Source: Bacillus sp. X1(2014)
GTDB lineage: Bacteria; Bacillota; Bacilli; Bacillales_B; DSM-18226
Assembly: GCF_007678255.1 (NCBI RefSeq)
Contig: NZ_VEED01000005.1
Span: 1-64,000, forward strand
DNA length: 64,000 nucleotides
Direction of reading: 5' to 3'
Positions 53,471 through 62,300 of this stretch are shown in pieces. The position numbers and the translations under genes were made by a program. The notes beneath the pieces were generated by a model. That model did not search any database. It worked only from the letters and a program-made list of their open reading frames with translations, and had not been told where the DNA came from. Each line of letters starts with the position of its first letter. Positions within the stretch are counted from its first letter, which is position 1.

Positions 53471-54646
53471 ATGTCCATTATAATTGGAATTGTTGGAATC
53501 CTTGTCCTAATAGGTATTTCATGGTTAATGTCAAACGATAAGAAAAACGTCAACTATCGTGCCGTTGGTATTATGGCAGCCGTTCAGTTGTTAATAGCTT
53601 GGTTTATGCTCAATACTACAATCGGTCAGAAGGTTCTGCACAAGGTGGTAGATGGCTTTAACAAAGTTCTTTCTTTCGGGAATGACGGAATCTCATTCGT
53701 ATTCGGTGATCTTGCAGGAAAGAATTTATTCTTTGTCAATGTTCTAATGATGATTGTATTCGTAACCGCTTTACTAGGTATTTTAACTTATTCAAGAATA
53801 TTGCCATTGGCTATTAAATACATTGGTGGTGCAGTAAGTAAAATAACAGGTCTTCCAAAGGTTGAATCATTTGTTGCGGTAAATTCTATGGTATTTGGTG
53901 ATACGTCCGCAATCCTTTCTGTTAAGTCATTCATACCTAGTCTTTCTGGAAACCGCTTGTTTGTTGTTGTTACTTCTTCGCTTGTTGCGGTAAGTTGTTC
54001 AATCCTAGGTGCTTACATGCAAATGATTCCTGCAGAGTATGTATTGGTTGCGTTACCAATTAACGTATTCTCTGGACTTATCCTATCAACAATTGTCTGT
54101 CCTGTAAGGAAAGAGGAAGATGAAGAAATCGATATTAAGGGAATGATTCCTGAGAAATCTCTTTTTGAAGCAATCGGCAACTGGACATTGCTTGGCGGAA
54201 AGACCGCCTTAATCGTAGGCGCAATGCTGATTACTTATGTAGGATTGATCGCGGCTGTTAACTGGATTTTTACTTCAATCTTCGGTATCTCTTTCACTGG
54301 CGTACTTGGTTATGTATTCGCGCCAATCGCTTGGATTATGGGTATTCCTTCAAATGAGATTGTTAGAGCTGGCTCAGTCATGGGTACGAAGGTAGCGGCT
54401 AACGAGTTCGTCGCTATGTTAGACTTTATGAAAATGATCCCTAATATGTCTCATAAGACGGTAGGTATCGTATCAGCATTTTTGGTATCGTTTGCTAACT
54501 TCTCTTCAATTGGAATTATCTTAGGAACCGTACAGGCTATCAACAATGAAAAGGCAAGTGAGTTAGCTAAGGTTGGTTTAAAGGTTTTATTAGTAGCAAC
54601 AATGGGATCGGTCTTAACTGGAACTATTGTAGGATTGTTCTTATAA
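53471..54646 (+). CDS. Nucleoside transporter, CNT (NupC) family
   Basis: This 391-residue concentrative nucleoside transporter has the family's GNDGISFVFGDLAGKNLFFVNVL start of the core (about 71-93), the scaffold GLPKVESFVAVNSMVFGDTSAI (about 137-158) and a late motif with NEFVAM. It is coupled to the UreI gene (two bases apart, GGAGG upstream). Import of nucleosides with an amide/urea channel suggests salvage of purines or their ureide products. Confidence 0.9.
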   Translation: MSIIIGIVGILVLIGISWLMSNDKKNVNYRAVGIMAAVQLLIAWFMLNTTIGQKVLHKVVDGFNKVLSFGNDGISFVFGDLAGKNLFFVNVLMMIVFVTALLGILTYSRILPLAIKYIGGAVSKITGLPKVESFVAVNSMVFGDTSAILSVKSFIPSLSGNRLFVVVTSSLVAVSCSILGAYMQMIPAEYVLVALPINVFSGLILSTIVCPVRKEEDEEIDIKGMIPEKSLFEAIGNWTLLGGKTALIVGAMLITYVGLIAAVNWIFTSIFGISFTGVLGYVFAPIAWIMGIPSNEIVRAGSVMGTKVAANEFVAMLDFMKMIPNMSHKTVGIVSAFLVSFANFSSIGIILGTVQAINNEKASELAKVGLKVLLVATMGSVLTGTIVGLFL

Positions 54647-54662
54647 TCTAACGTATACTGTC

Positions 54663-54690
54663 AAACCCCGCATCATTTTGCGGGGTTTTT
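54663..54690 (+). terminator. Terminator of the UreI-CNT operon
   Basis: AACCCCGC and GCGGGGTT make a G+C-rich 8-bp stem followed by T residues. Confidence 0.92.
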
Positions 54691-54691
54691 G

Positions 54692-54898
54692 TCATTATGT
54701 GCATGTTGATGCCATTTCTTCTTCAATCTTGCTGGAGATTGGTCATCATTGGCTTGATGATGACTATATCTTCTACCATATTGCAGAGTTATGGTCATCA
54801 TGGGCTTGATGATGACTATATCTTCTACCATATTGCAGGGTTATGGTCATCATGGGCTGCATGATGACCATTTCTACTTCTATCTTCAGGAGTTTTGG
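54692..54898. repeat. 52-bp tandem repeat, four copies
   Basis: Four units begin TCATNAT at 54692, 54743, 54795 and 54847 (51, 52, 52 and 52 bp), and a fifth start is seen at 54899. Units 2 and 3 are nearly identical; 1 and 4 have diverged. Each contains TCATCATGGGCTTGATGATGA-like hairpin halves (6-bp arms TCATCA/TGATGA). There is no reading frame across it. Confidence 0.8.
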
Positions 54899-54913
54899 TC
54901 ATTATCAGGTAAC

Positions 54914-55172
54914 CTAAGCAGCCTTTGCCTTTAAAAGCTTTTGATTTTGTTTTTTCACTTCGGAAAAGTAGGATAAAACCAATACTAGAATGGTTACTCC
55001 TAATGTTATCAACAATTGAGAGATCATTTTCCCATGGAAAACACTATTGAAAAAAACTCCACCCAGGCAACCGCCCAAAAGCGGTCCTACTACTGGTATC
55101 CAGGCATATGTCCAGTTTGAGTCACCTTTCCCTGAGATAGGTAAGAGGAAATGCATGATTCTTGGTCCTACA
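54914..55172 (-). pseudogene. Remnant of a glpF-type aquaglyceroporin gene (C-terminal part)
   Basis: The frame matches the last third of glycerol facilitators. [11 protein letters not shown] (just before the ATG at 55156) corresponds to the conserved GPRIAHFLLPI after the second NPA motif, then [19 protein letters not shown] and a last membrane helix. Nothing of the first two thirds is found; the sequence upstream turns into the promoter of the next gene. This is a truncated pseudogene, not an 80-residue functional protein. Confidence 0.75.
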
Positions 55173-55194
55173 AAGGAGAATTTTTCAAAAAGTA

Positions 55195-55223
55195 TTGACA
55201 GTAAATTACATCCAAATTATTAT
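55195..55223 (+). promoter_or_regulatory. Sigma-A promoter of the YhfC-like gene
   Basis: TTGACA (55195-55200) and TATTAT (55218-55223) with exactly 17-bp spacing. Confidence 0.8.
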
Positions 55224-55246
55224 CATTATTAAGAATGATAATAATT
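55215..55246. promoter_or_regulatory. Fur-like inverted repeat over the -10 element
   Basis: AATTATTATCATT and AATGATAATAATT are perfect 13-bp arms around a 6-base spacer. The halves hold the TGATAAT/ATTATCA core of Fur boxes. It covers the -10 of the preceding promoter, so it would act as a repressor site. Confidence 0.5.
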
Positions 55247-55279
55247 AAGTTAACGGATATAAAAAAAGGGGAGATTTAA

Positions 55280-56059
55280 ATGGTAAGTACGGCAACGATT
55301 ATTTCGATGTTTGTCCCTATTGTGGTTTCAATTAGTTTATTTGTCGGATTAATGTTGGTTTATAGAAAGAAAACGGGGATTGCTGTAAAGCCGTTGATCA
55401 TTGGTGCTATTGGGTTTGTTGTCGTAACACAGATTTTAGAAAAAGTATTGCATGTAGTTGTCATCACAAACTTTCCAAATTATGCGGACCATCCATGGTT
55501 ATTTGGATTATACGGCGGCATGGCAGCAGGTTTATTTGAGGAGCTGGGACGGTTTCTATTATTTATTTGGCTCCTGAAAAAATTCCATGATTACAAAGGA
55601 GGAATCTCGTTTGGGATCGGCTGGGGCGGTACTGAAGCGGTATTGTTGGTGCTGTTGACGGTTGTGCAAAACATGATCTTCGCTTTTATGATTAATTCGG
55701 GAACATTTGAGTCATCCTTAGGGGGAAGTATTCCAGCTGATCAGTTGGCAGGGATGAAAGAAACGATAGTAAATCAAGGAGTTTCCTTTTATTTATTAGG
55801 CAGTTTGGAGCGATTTTTTGCTGTATTCCTGCAAATTGCTTTTAGTTTATTGGTATTAATAGCAGTCGTCAAAAAGAAATTTTCCTATGTGATCTATGCG
55901 ATTCTCATTCATGCAGCAATTGACTTCCCACTTGTATTCTTCCAAACAGGACATTTTAAAAACCTATGGGTCATTGAGTTATATTTGGCAATTATCGGGC
56001 TATTATCATTTATCTTTATTAAAAAAGCAAGGAATATACTGCCTAATACGACAAGATAG
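55280..56059 (+). CDS. YhfC family intramembrane glutamic protease
   Basis: This 259-residue membrane protein has eight hydrophobic segments. The probable active-site residues of the CPBP-like/YhfC group are the Glu pair and Arg in GLFEELGRFL (near residue 95), Glu in WGGTEAVLL (near 119) and His in HAAIDFP (near 213). It would cleave substrates in the membrane, but no target is known for YhfC in Bacillus. AAGGGGAG precedes the ATG. A Fur-like operator overlaps its promoter. Confidence 0.85.
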   Translation: MVSTATIISMFVPIVVSISLFVGLMLVYRKKTGIAVKPLIIGAIGFVVVTQILEKVLHVVVITNFPNYADHPWLFGLYGGMAAGLFEELGRFLLFIWLLKKFHDYKGGISFGIGWGGTEAVLLVLLTVVQNMIFAFMINSGTFESSLGGSIPADQLAGMKETIVNQGVSFYLLGSLERFFAVFLQIAFSLLVLIAVVKKKFSYVIYAILIHAAIDFPLVFFQTGHFKNLWVIELYLAIIGLLSFIFIKKARNILPNTTR

Positions 56060-56080
56060 TTTGATAGATTTTTCAAAAGG

Positions 56081-56110
56081 AAAGGGAATTGGACTCAGCC
56101 AATTCCCTTC
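56081..56110 (-). terminator. Terminator between YhfC and ahpF
   Basis: AAGGGAATTGG and CCAATTCCCTT make an 11-bp stem. It lies between two converging genes and is best oriented for ahpF. Confidence 0.8.
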
Positions 56111-56120
56111 GTTTAAAAAA

Positions 56121-57650
56121 TTAATTACGGATAAGGTAATCGAATGCACCTAAAGCTGCAGTAGCACCTGATCCCATCGAAATGATGATTTGTTTATAGG
56201 CACTATCCGTACAATCGCCGGCTGCAAACACACCGGGAATGGTGGTTGCTCCATGCTTATCAACGATGATCTCACCAAAGCGAGTCCGTTCAACGGTTTC
56301 GCCTAGCCAATCTGTATTCGGTACAAGACCAATCTGTACAAACACACCTTGCAGTTCAACATGATGCTCTTCTCCTGTTTCACGGTCAATATAAGAAATT
56401 CCGTTTACCTTGTCAGTACCGGTAATTTCTTTTGTTTGAGCATTCTTAATAACCGTTACATTAGGCAGGCTGTAAAGACGGTCTTGCAGGACAGAATCAG
56501 CTTTCAGCTCTGGCGCAAACTCAAGAACAGTTACATGATTGACAATGCCTGCGAGGTCAATGGCTGCTTCAATACCAGAATTGCCGCCGCCAATAACAGC
56601 GACGTCTTTTCCTGCAAACAATGGACCATCACAATGTGGACAGTAGGCGACACCTTTGTTCTTGAACTCGGTTTCACCAGGAACACCAATATTACGCCAG
56701 CGGGCACCGGTTGATAGAATGACTGTTTTACTCCTTAAAATAGCTCCGTTTTCGAGTTCGACAGCAATGAAATCCTTCTTCTCTAAACGCTTTGCACGCT
56801 GTAAATTCATCACATCAACATTGTACTCTTTGACATGTTCTTCAAGACTTGCTGCTAGTTTAGGACCTTCTGTATATTTCGTACCGATAAAGTTCTCAAT
56901 ACCCATGGTGTCCATAACCTGGCCGCCAAATCGTTCCGCCACAATACCTGTGCGGATGCCTTTACGTGCTGCATAAATGGCCGCACTGGCACCAGCAGGG
57001 CCGCCCCCGATCACAAGTACATCAAATGGTTCCTTATCAGAAAGCTCTGATGCATCTGTTCCGCTGCCCATCTTGGCAAGGATTTCTTCAAGTGTCATAC
57101 GGCCGCTGCCGAACGATTCCCCATTAAGGAAAACAGTTGGTACCGCCATGATGTTTTTGCTTTCCACTTCTTCTTTGTAGGCCGCGCCGTCAATCATGGA
57201 GTGAGAAATACCTGGATTTAAAATGCTCATAATGTTCAATGCTTGAACCACGTCAGGGCAATTGTGGCAAGTTAAACTGATATAAGATTCAAAGTGATAG
57301 TCACCTTTAATTGCTTGGATTTGATCAATGACTTTTTGATCAATCTTTGGAGCTCTACCGCTTACTTGCAATAGAGCCAACACTAACGAAGTAAATTCGT
57401 GTCCTAGAGGAATACCAGCAAAAGTTATGCCTGTATCTTCGCCGATACGATTTACACTAAAGCTAGGTGTTCTCTCTAGTTCTGTTTTTTCAACCTTAAT
57501 GTGAGAGGACATCGCAGCCAATTCTTCTACTAAAAGCAACATGTCCCGAGATACTTCATCGGATCCAGCGCTAACTTTAATGAGGATGTCACCCTCCATC
57601 ATATTAAGATATTGGGATAACTGTGCTTTAATATCTGCATCTAGTAACAT
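56121..57650 (-). CDS. ahpF: Alkyl hydroperoxide reductase subunit F
   Basis: This flavoprotein of 509 residues (511 from ATG 57656) uses NADH to reduce AhpC. It has two tandem thioredoxin-like folds with the redox pair CHNC (about 128-131). A thioredoxin-reductase part follows, with an FAD loop [12 protein letters not shown], active-site CPHC near 338 and an NADH loop [12 protein letters not shown]. Two starts are possible: ATG 57656 is close to AAGGAG, while ATG 57650 gives the usual MLLDADI beginning and is used here. It lies 15 bases after ahpC in the same direction. Confidence 0.97.
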   Translation of the reverse strand: MLLDADIKAQLSQYLNMMEGDILIKVSAGSDEVSRDMLLLVEELAAMSSHIKVEKTELERTPSFSVNRIGEDTGITFAGIPLGHEFTSLVLALLQVSGRAPKIDQKVIDQIQAIKGDYHFESYISLTCHNCPDVVQALNIMSILNPGISHSMIDGAAYKEEVESKNIMAVPTVFLNGESFGSGRMTLEEILAKMGSGTDASELSDKEPFDVLVIGGGPAGASAAIYAARKGIRTGIVAERFGGQVMDTMGIENFIGTKYTEGPKLAASLEEHVKEYNVDVMNLQRAKRLEKKDFIAVELENGAILRSKTVILSTGARWRNIGVPGETEFKNKGVAYCPHCDGPLFAGKDVAVIGGGNSGIEAAIDLAGIVNHVTVLEFAPELKADSVLQDRLYSLPNVTVIKNAQTKEITGTDKVNGISYIDRETGEEHHVELQGVFVQIGLVPNTDWLGETVERTRFGEIIVDKHGATTIPGVFAAGDCTDSAYKQIIISMGSGATAALGAFDYLIRN

Positions 57651-57664
57651 GAACATCGTACTCC

Positions 57665-58228
57665 TTAAATTTTTCCTACAAGGTCAAGGCTTGGCTTCAG
57701 TGTTGCTGCACCTTCTTGCCATTTAGCCGGGCAAACTTCACCTGGATTGCTGCGAACATACTGTGCTGCCTTAATTTTATTAACAAGAGTGCTTGCATCA
57801 CGGCCGATTCCGTCTGCATTAATTTCAACAGCTTGTACTACACCTTCAGGATCGATGATGAAAGTACCGCGTTGTGCTAGACCTTCTTCTTCGTCTAGGA
57901 CATCAAAGTTGCGAGAAATCTTTTGTGATGGATCGCCAATCATAATATATTCGATTTTGCCAATCGTTTCTGAGTTATCGTGCCAAGCTTTATGTGTAAA
58001 ATGCGTATCTGTTGAAACGGAATATACTTCTACACCTAGATCTTTCAACGTTGCATATTCATTTTGTAAGTCTTCTAGTTCGGTAGGGCAGACGAATGTA
58101 AAATCTGCTGGGTAAAAGCAAACGACACTCCATTTACCTTTAAAGTTTTCTTCGCTTACAGTGATGAAATCTCCGTTGTGGTACGCTTTTGCTGTGAATG
58201 GTTTTACTTCTTTTCCTATTAATGACAT
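57665..58228 (-). CDS. ahpC: Alkyl hydroperoxide reductase subunit C (peroxiredoxin)
   Basis: This 187-residue typical two-Cys peroxiredoxin has the peroxidatic Cys47 in FTFVCPTEL and the resolving Cys in GEVCPAKW near 166, and ends in the LDLVGKI motif. It reduces hydrogen peroxide and organic peroxides using AhpF. ATG 58228 was chosen because AGGAGG lies eight bases ahead and it gives the standard length. A PerR-like box lies between its promoter and start codon. Confidence 0.97.
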   Translation of the reverse strand: MSLIGKEVKPFTAKAYHNGDFITVSEENFKGKWSVVCFYPADFTFVCPTELEDLQNEYATLKDLGVEVYSVSTDTHFTHKAWHDNSETIGKIEYIMIGDPSQKISRNFDVLDEEEGLAQRGTFIIDPEGVVQAVEINADGIGRDASTLVNKIKAAQYVRSNPGEVCPAKWQEGAATLKPSLDLVGKI

Positions 58229-58276
58229 AATCATTTCCTCCTAAGTATGGATATCTATTTTATATAATTTATTAAA

Positions 58277-58291
58277 TTAGATTAATTCTAA
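58277..58291. promoter_or_regulatory. PerR-like box for ahpCF
   Basis: TTAGATTAATTCTAA matches the PerR consensus TTATAATNATTATAA at 12 of 14 fixed positions. It lies just downstream of the ahpC promoter. Confidence 0.6.
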
Positions 58292-58302
58292 TTCAATAGC
58301 TA

Positions 58303-58331
58303 TTATTATATAAAACCTATTGTTTTGTCAA
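58303..58331 (-). promoter_or_regulatory. Sigma-A promoter of ahpCF
   Basis: On the minus strand TTGACA (58331-58326) is followed after 17 bases by TAATAA (58308-58303), with an overlapping TATAAT two bases nearer. Transcription should start near 58296. Confidence 0.7.
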
Positions 58332-58530
58332 TTGGAATGTTTCACTTTTTTTAGGTTGGTTATTTTTGAAGAATTTAACATTTTTAATACAATAATTGAT
58401 TAGTAGAGTTGTTAGTTAGTCAGGGAATGCGGAAAAAAAGAAGTTAAATTCTGGCTACCCCCATAAGACATTTGGGTTCGTTCGAATCATATTGATATGA
58501 ATTCACACAAAAGTACACGAGGGGAATAAC

Positions 58531-59235
58531 ATGAAAAAAATATCCAAGGGTGCCCTTGCCATGGTAATAGCAGGAGCTGTTACGTTTTCTGTTGCCAATG
58601 CTTTGTTGGCTGAGCAACCTCTTAAACGTTTGGCCAAGGAGATTGCTTTACCGATATCCGCTGACCGGGAAAAAGCGGATGTCATCAAACAAGCAGAAAA
58701 AAACATTCCGACACCAACAACGAATGTGAAAGACCATGATAATGCCGTTACCCAAGTATCTTTAAAAAATAGCAACCTGGCTGCAGCAGCCGTTCAATCA
58801 AATACGAAAAAACTAAGCTATAAAACTACAACCAGTGAGGCACCAGCACCAACACCTGTTGCAACAACTGTTCCTGAGAAAAGTGCGAAAGCACCGACAA
58901 CAACGACTACACCCACAAAGCCGAGAACAAATACAACAAGTACAAACAAAAAGCCTGGAACAACAACAAAACCAGTGACAAGTACAAGGCCTGCAACAAC
59001 AACAAAATCAGTAACAAGTACTAAGCCAGCTACAACAACGAAACCAGTGGTAAGCACAAAACCAACAACACCACCACCAACATCTGCGAATTCGAGTTCT
59101 AAGACAACAACTGGAACCACCAAAAAAACCACAGCCACAACAAAAACCAACCGTGGACAAGCAGTTTCTCAAGCCGCCAAAGAAAAGGCAGCGAGTCGTC
59201 AGGATAAAAAAGAAACCAAAGTAAACAATATGTAA
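58531..59235 (+). CDS. Secreted Thr/Pro/Lys-rich low-complexity protein
   Basis: This 234-residue protein has a signal peptide or membrane anchor at 1-28, followed by about 80 ordinary residues. A long Thr-rich tract (about 115-205) has repeats of the type TTTKPVTSTKPA, with four or more 12- to 13-residue units. It ends in a basic KKETKVNNM tail. No enzyme motif is seen. The composition suits a cell-wall-spanning or surface stalk. It begins at ATG after GAGGGGAA and has its own terminator. The role is unknown. Confidence 0.75.
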   Translation: MKKISKGALAMVIAGAVTFSVANALLAEQPLKRLAKEIALPISADREKADVIKQAEKNIPTPTTNVKDHDNAVTQVSLKNSNLAAAAVQSNTKKLSYKTTTSEAPAPTPVATTVPEKSAKAPTTTTTPTKPRTNTTSTNKKPGTTTKPVTSTRPATTTKSVTSTKPATTTKPVVSTKPTTPPPTSANSSSKTTTGTTKKTTATTKTNRGQAVSQAAKEKAASRQDKKETKVNNM

Positions 59236-59243
59236 TTCTTTCA

Positions 59244-59277
59244 AAAGGGGTCACCAAAAGCTGGTGATCCTTTTTTA
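59244..59277 (+). terminator. Terminator of the Thr-rich protein gene
   Basis: AAAGGGGTCACCA and TGGTGATCCTTTT form a 13-bp stem followed by T. Confidence 0.85.
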
Positions 59278-59280
59278 TAT

Positions 59281-59312
59281 AAAAAAAGGCCTTCCCCCAA
59301 ATGGGAAAGACC
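59281..59312 (-). terminator. Terminator of the GH18-deacetylase-GT2 gene
   Basis: On the minus strand GGTCTTTCCC and GGGGGAAGGCC pair with wobbles around an ATTT loop, then seven T. Confidence 0.7.
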
Positions 59313-59317
59313 GGTCT

Positions 59318-62300
59318 TTACATATTTTCCTTCACCTTCACAATAGAAGTGTCCTGCGTTACATTGCCTTTGCGCTTTAATTTCCCCCAGCCAACGGTTA
59401 CACCCTTGATGGCCGAGAAGATCGATTTTACCACCACATAGGTCATCAGCTGTTTGTACAAGATTCGTTGTAGGAACAATGAACCGAGCGGCTTTGGACT
59501 TTCTTTTTCCAATCGAAATGCATAGAGAGACGTACAGAAATCCAGCAAGTAAAATAGGATAAATCCAATCGCCGCCTTTTCAGGATGAGGGTTAAAAAGG
59601 GCGATAATGAACAAAAGATCTGCAATAGGCGAAATGGTTTGATAAATATATTGGAACAGCCACATGTTTGGAAGGGCGACAAAACCTAATGAGTTATGTT
59701 TTTTATTGAATAAAGCCCCGCGATGTTTCCATAAGCATTGTAAGGTTCCATACACCCAACGGTAACGCTGTTTTGCCAGACTTTTAAGATCTTCCGGGAC
59801 TTCTGTATAGGCATAGGCCTTTTCTTCGAATTCAATCGTTTTTCCCTGGCGTAACAGAGTAAGCGTGATATCCGTATCCTCTGCAAGGGTATCTTCTTGA
59901 AAGTATCCGGCTTCTTCTACCGCCGTCTTTCTCCAGGCCCCGATGGCACCAGGTACAACGGTAATGCAATTGAGTGCAGCGAAGGCTCTTCTCTCAAGGT
60001 TAAAGCCGGTCACATATTCGATATGCTGCCAGTTTGTCAGGAGGTTCCCCTTATTGCCGACTTTTACATTTCCTGAAACGGCTGCGACATTTTCATTTCT
60101 AAAATGGTTCACAAGCAATGAAATCGCATTTTCAGCGATGAGTGTATCCGCATCAAGTGCCACGACGATTTCCCCGTTCGCTTCTTTAAAGCCAAGATTC
60201 ACAGCAGAAGATTTTCCTCCATTGGTCTTTTTAATTAATCTGACGAGTGGATGGTCTGCATAAGTGTCTTCCACGACAACCGCTGTATCATCCTTTGATC
60301 CATCGTCGATTATCAGGATTTCAAACGCTGGATAATCACTTGCTAAAATCGAGTCGACAGTTTTGCATATGACTTTTTCCTCGTTATAGGCAGCAATCAC
60401 GACACTGACATAAGGGGTAAAGTTAGGGTCAATTTTGGTCTCTTTATAACTTTTTACCTGCTTTCTCGAAAGGAAAACAAAGACAACTAGTCGCAGGATT
60501 CCGATCACGATAGCAGAGTAGAAAAGTAAGCTTAATCCAAGGTGCCAGCCTTGGAGGACCTTGAAAACAGCCTTGTCATAGACTAAATAAGGGTTGTCCT
60601 GATTAGCTTCCGGCATAATTTGACTATCACTTTTTCCGATAAGATCTCCAACGGTGGTAAATGTGTAGCCGCGCTGTTTGAGCTCTTTAATTATCATCGG
60701 TAAGGCTTTTACCGTGTTAGAGCGGTCACCGCCGGCATCGTGCATCAAAATTACGTTACCTTCAGGCAGCTGATTCAATACCCGCTTGAGAATCTCATTG
60801 CTAGAAAGTCCTTGCCAATCATCCGAGTCAATCAATTCACCGACTGTCGTATAACCCATCTTCTGTGCTCGCCAAATCGGCTCCAGTTCACTCTTTGTGT
60901 TCGGTTCCCCATCAGCTGCATACGGCGGACGGAAGAGGGTCATTGAATGACCTGTAATTTCTTGATACAAACGCTGATTTGCATTGAGCTCCCTCTTGGT
61001 TTGATCTGGTGTGATCGATGCAATATTCGGATGGGTAAAGGTATGGTTGCCAATTTCATGGCCATCTTTAAACATCTTTTTCACCAGTTGTGGATGCTGC
61101 GTCGCGTTCTCACCGAGGATAAAAAAGGTTGCTTTTATATGGTTCTTTTTCAAGATGTCTAATATTTGTGGTGTATAAGTTGGATCCGGACCGTCATCAA
61201 AGGAAAGGACAATTTCCTTTGATGATGGTTTGCCATATCGCTCTACCACAATTGGTTTTGGCAATTTAACATACGTTTCATTTTGAATTATCCCTTGTCC
61301 ATCCAGGTGAATCGTTCTGTTCCCATTTTCTGATTGAGAAGCAATTTTTAGAATCTCGCCAGCACCTGTAAAGTGAACAGGCTTAGAGCTGACCAAGGTT
61401 TTAAGGGCATTGGACGGATCGTTTATTTCCTTTGGTTTATTCAGGTAATTCCAGATGGAAGGATCTTCAGAACCGAGGCGCCAAACCGCTATTCCTTTCG
61501 AACCGTGATCAATCGCTGTCTGCATTTGATTATAAAAGGTAGCACCATCTAAAAACCAAACGGTATGGTTTTTACCATTTAATTTGTATCGTAAATAAGG
61601 GTTTCCTGTTTGTTTATTCCAATGGATTTGGAGGTTGTTGCCTATTCCTAAATTCATGATATCGTCGAACGTCATTGTTTTGGCGGGCCGATTGGAGTTT
61701 TCTTCCCAGTCGTAGCCGAAGCTTCCTAAACTCACAATCAATTTTTCGGAAGGAATATTGAGCTGGTTTAAGTTCTCCTCAACCCAGTCAGTTGGTGCCA
61801 CAGGCCCAGGTTTACTCATGGCATGGTGTTGGTCATATATCATGACAATCATCCGATCCACATTTGTTGCTAGTGCAGCATAGTTAAAACTATTGTTGTT
61901 CGGCGGAACATCCAGTGTAACCATGAGACCATGTTGATGAAAGGCCTCATAAACTTTATCGATAAATCGTGTGAAATTCACTTTGTCATTTGGATTGATT
62001 TCCTCAAAGTCGATATTGATTCCGTCAAAGTCATTAGCTCTAACATAGTCCAACATCTTTTTTATAAAAAGATCTTCCGCACCGGGAGTGGTAAATAAGC
62101 GGTGAAGAACTTCGCTATCCCATTTATTATTATTAAAATTATTAACTAAAGGGAGAATCTTTATATTATGTGCTTTGGCCTGGTCAACAATCGACTTGTC
62201 CGTGTTGGTTTTAAGAGTAAGGCCATGTGTAAGCTGCATCCACCCCGGTACTAATGTAGTAATCGAATCGATATTCTTTTTAAAAGATGTGTGGCTGTTT

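Noticed and set aside
54692..54898. CRISPR array
   Set aside because: The units are directly joined copies of 52 bp without unique spacers, and there are no cas genes.
54914..55156. Functional 80-residue membrane protein
   Set aside because: The sequence matches only the C-terminal part of glycerol facilitators, and homology extends upstream of the apparent start codon.
58818..59150. Minus-strand Val/Gly-rich frame of 110 codons
   Set aside because: It is the antisense shadow of the Thr-rich repeat.
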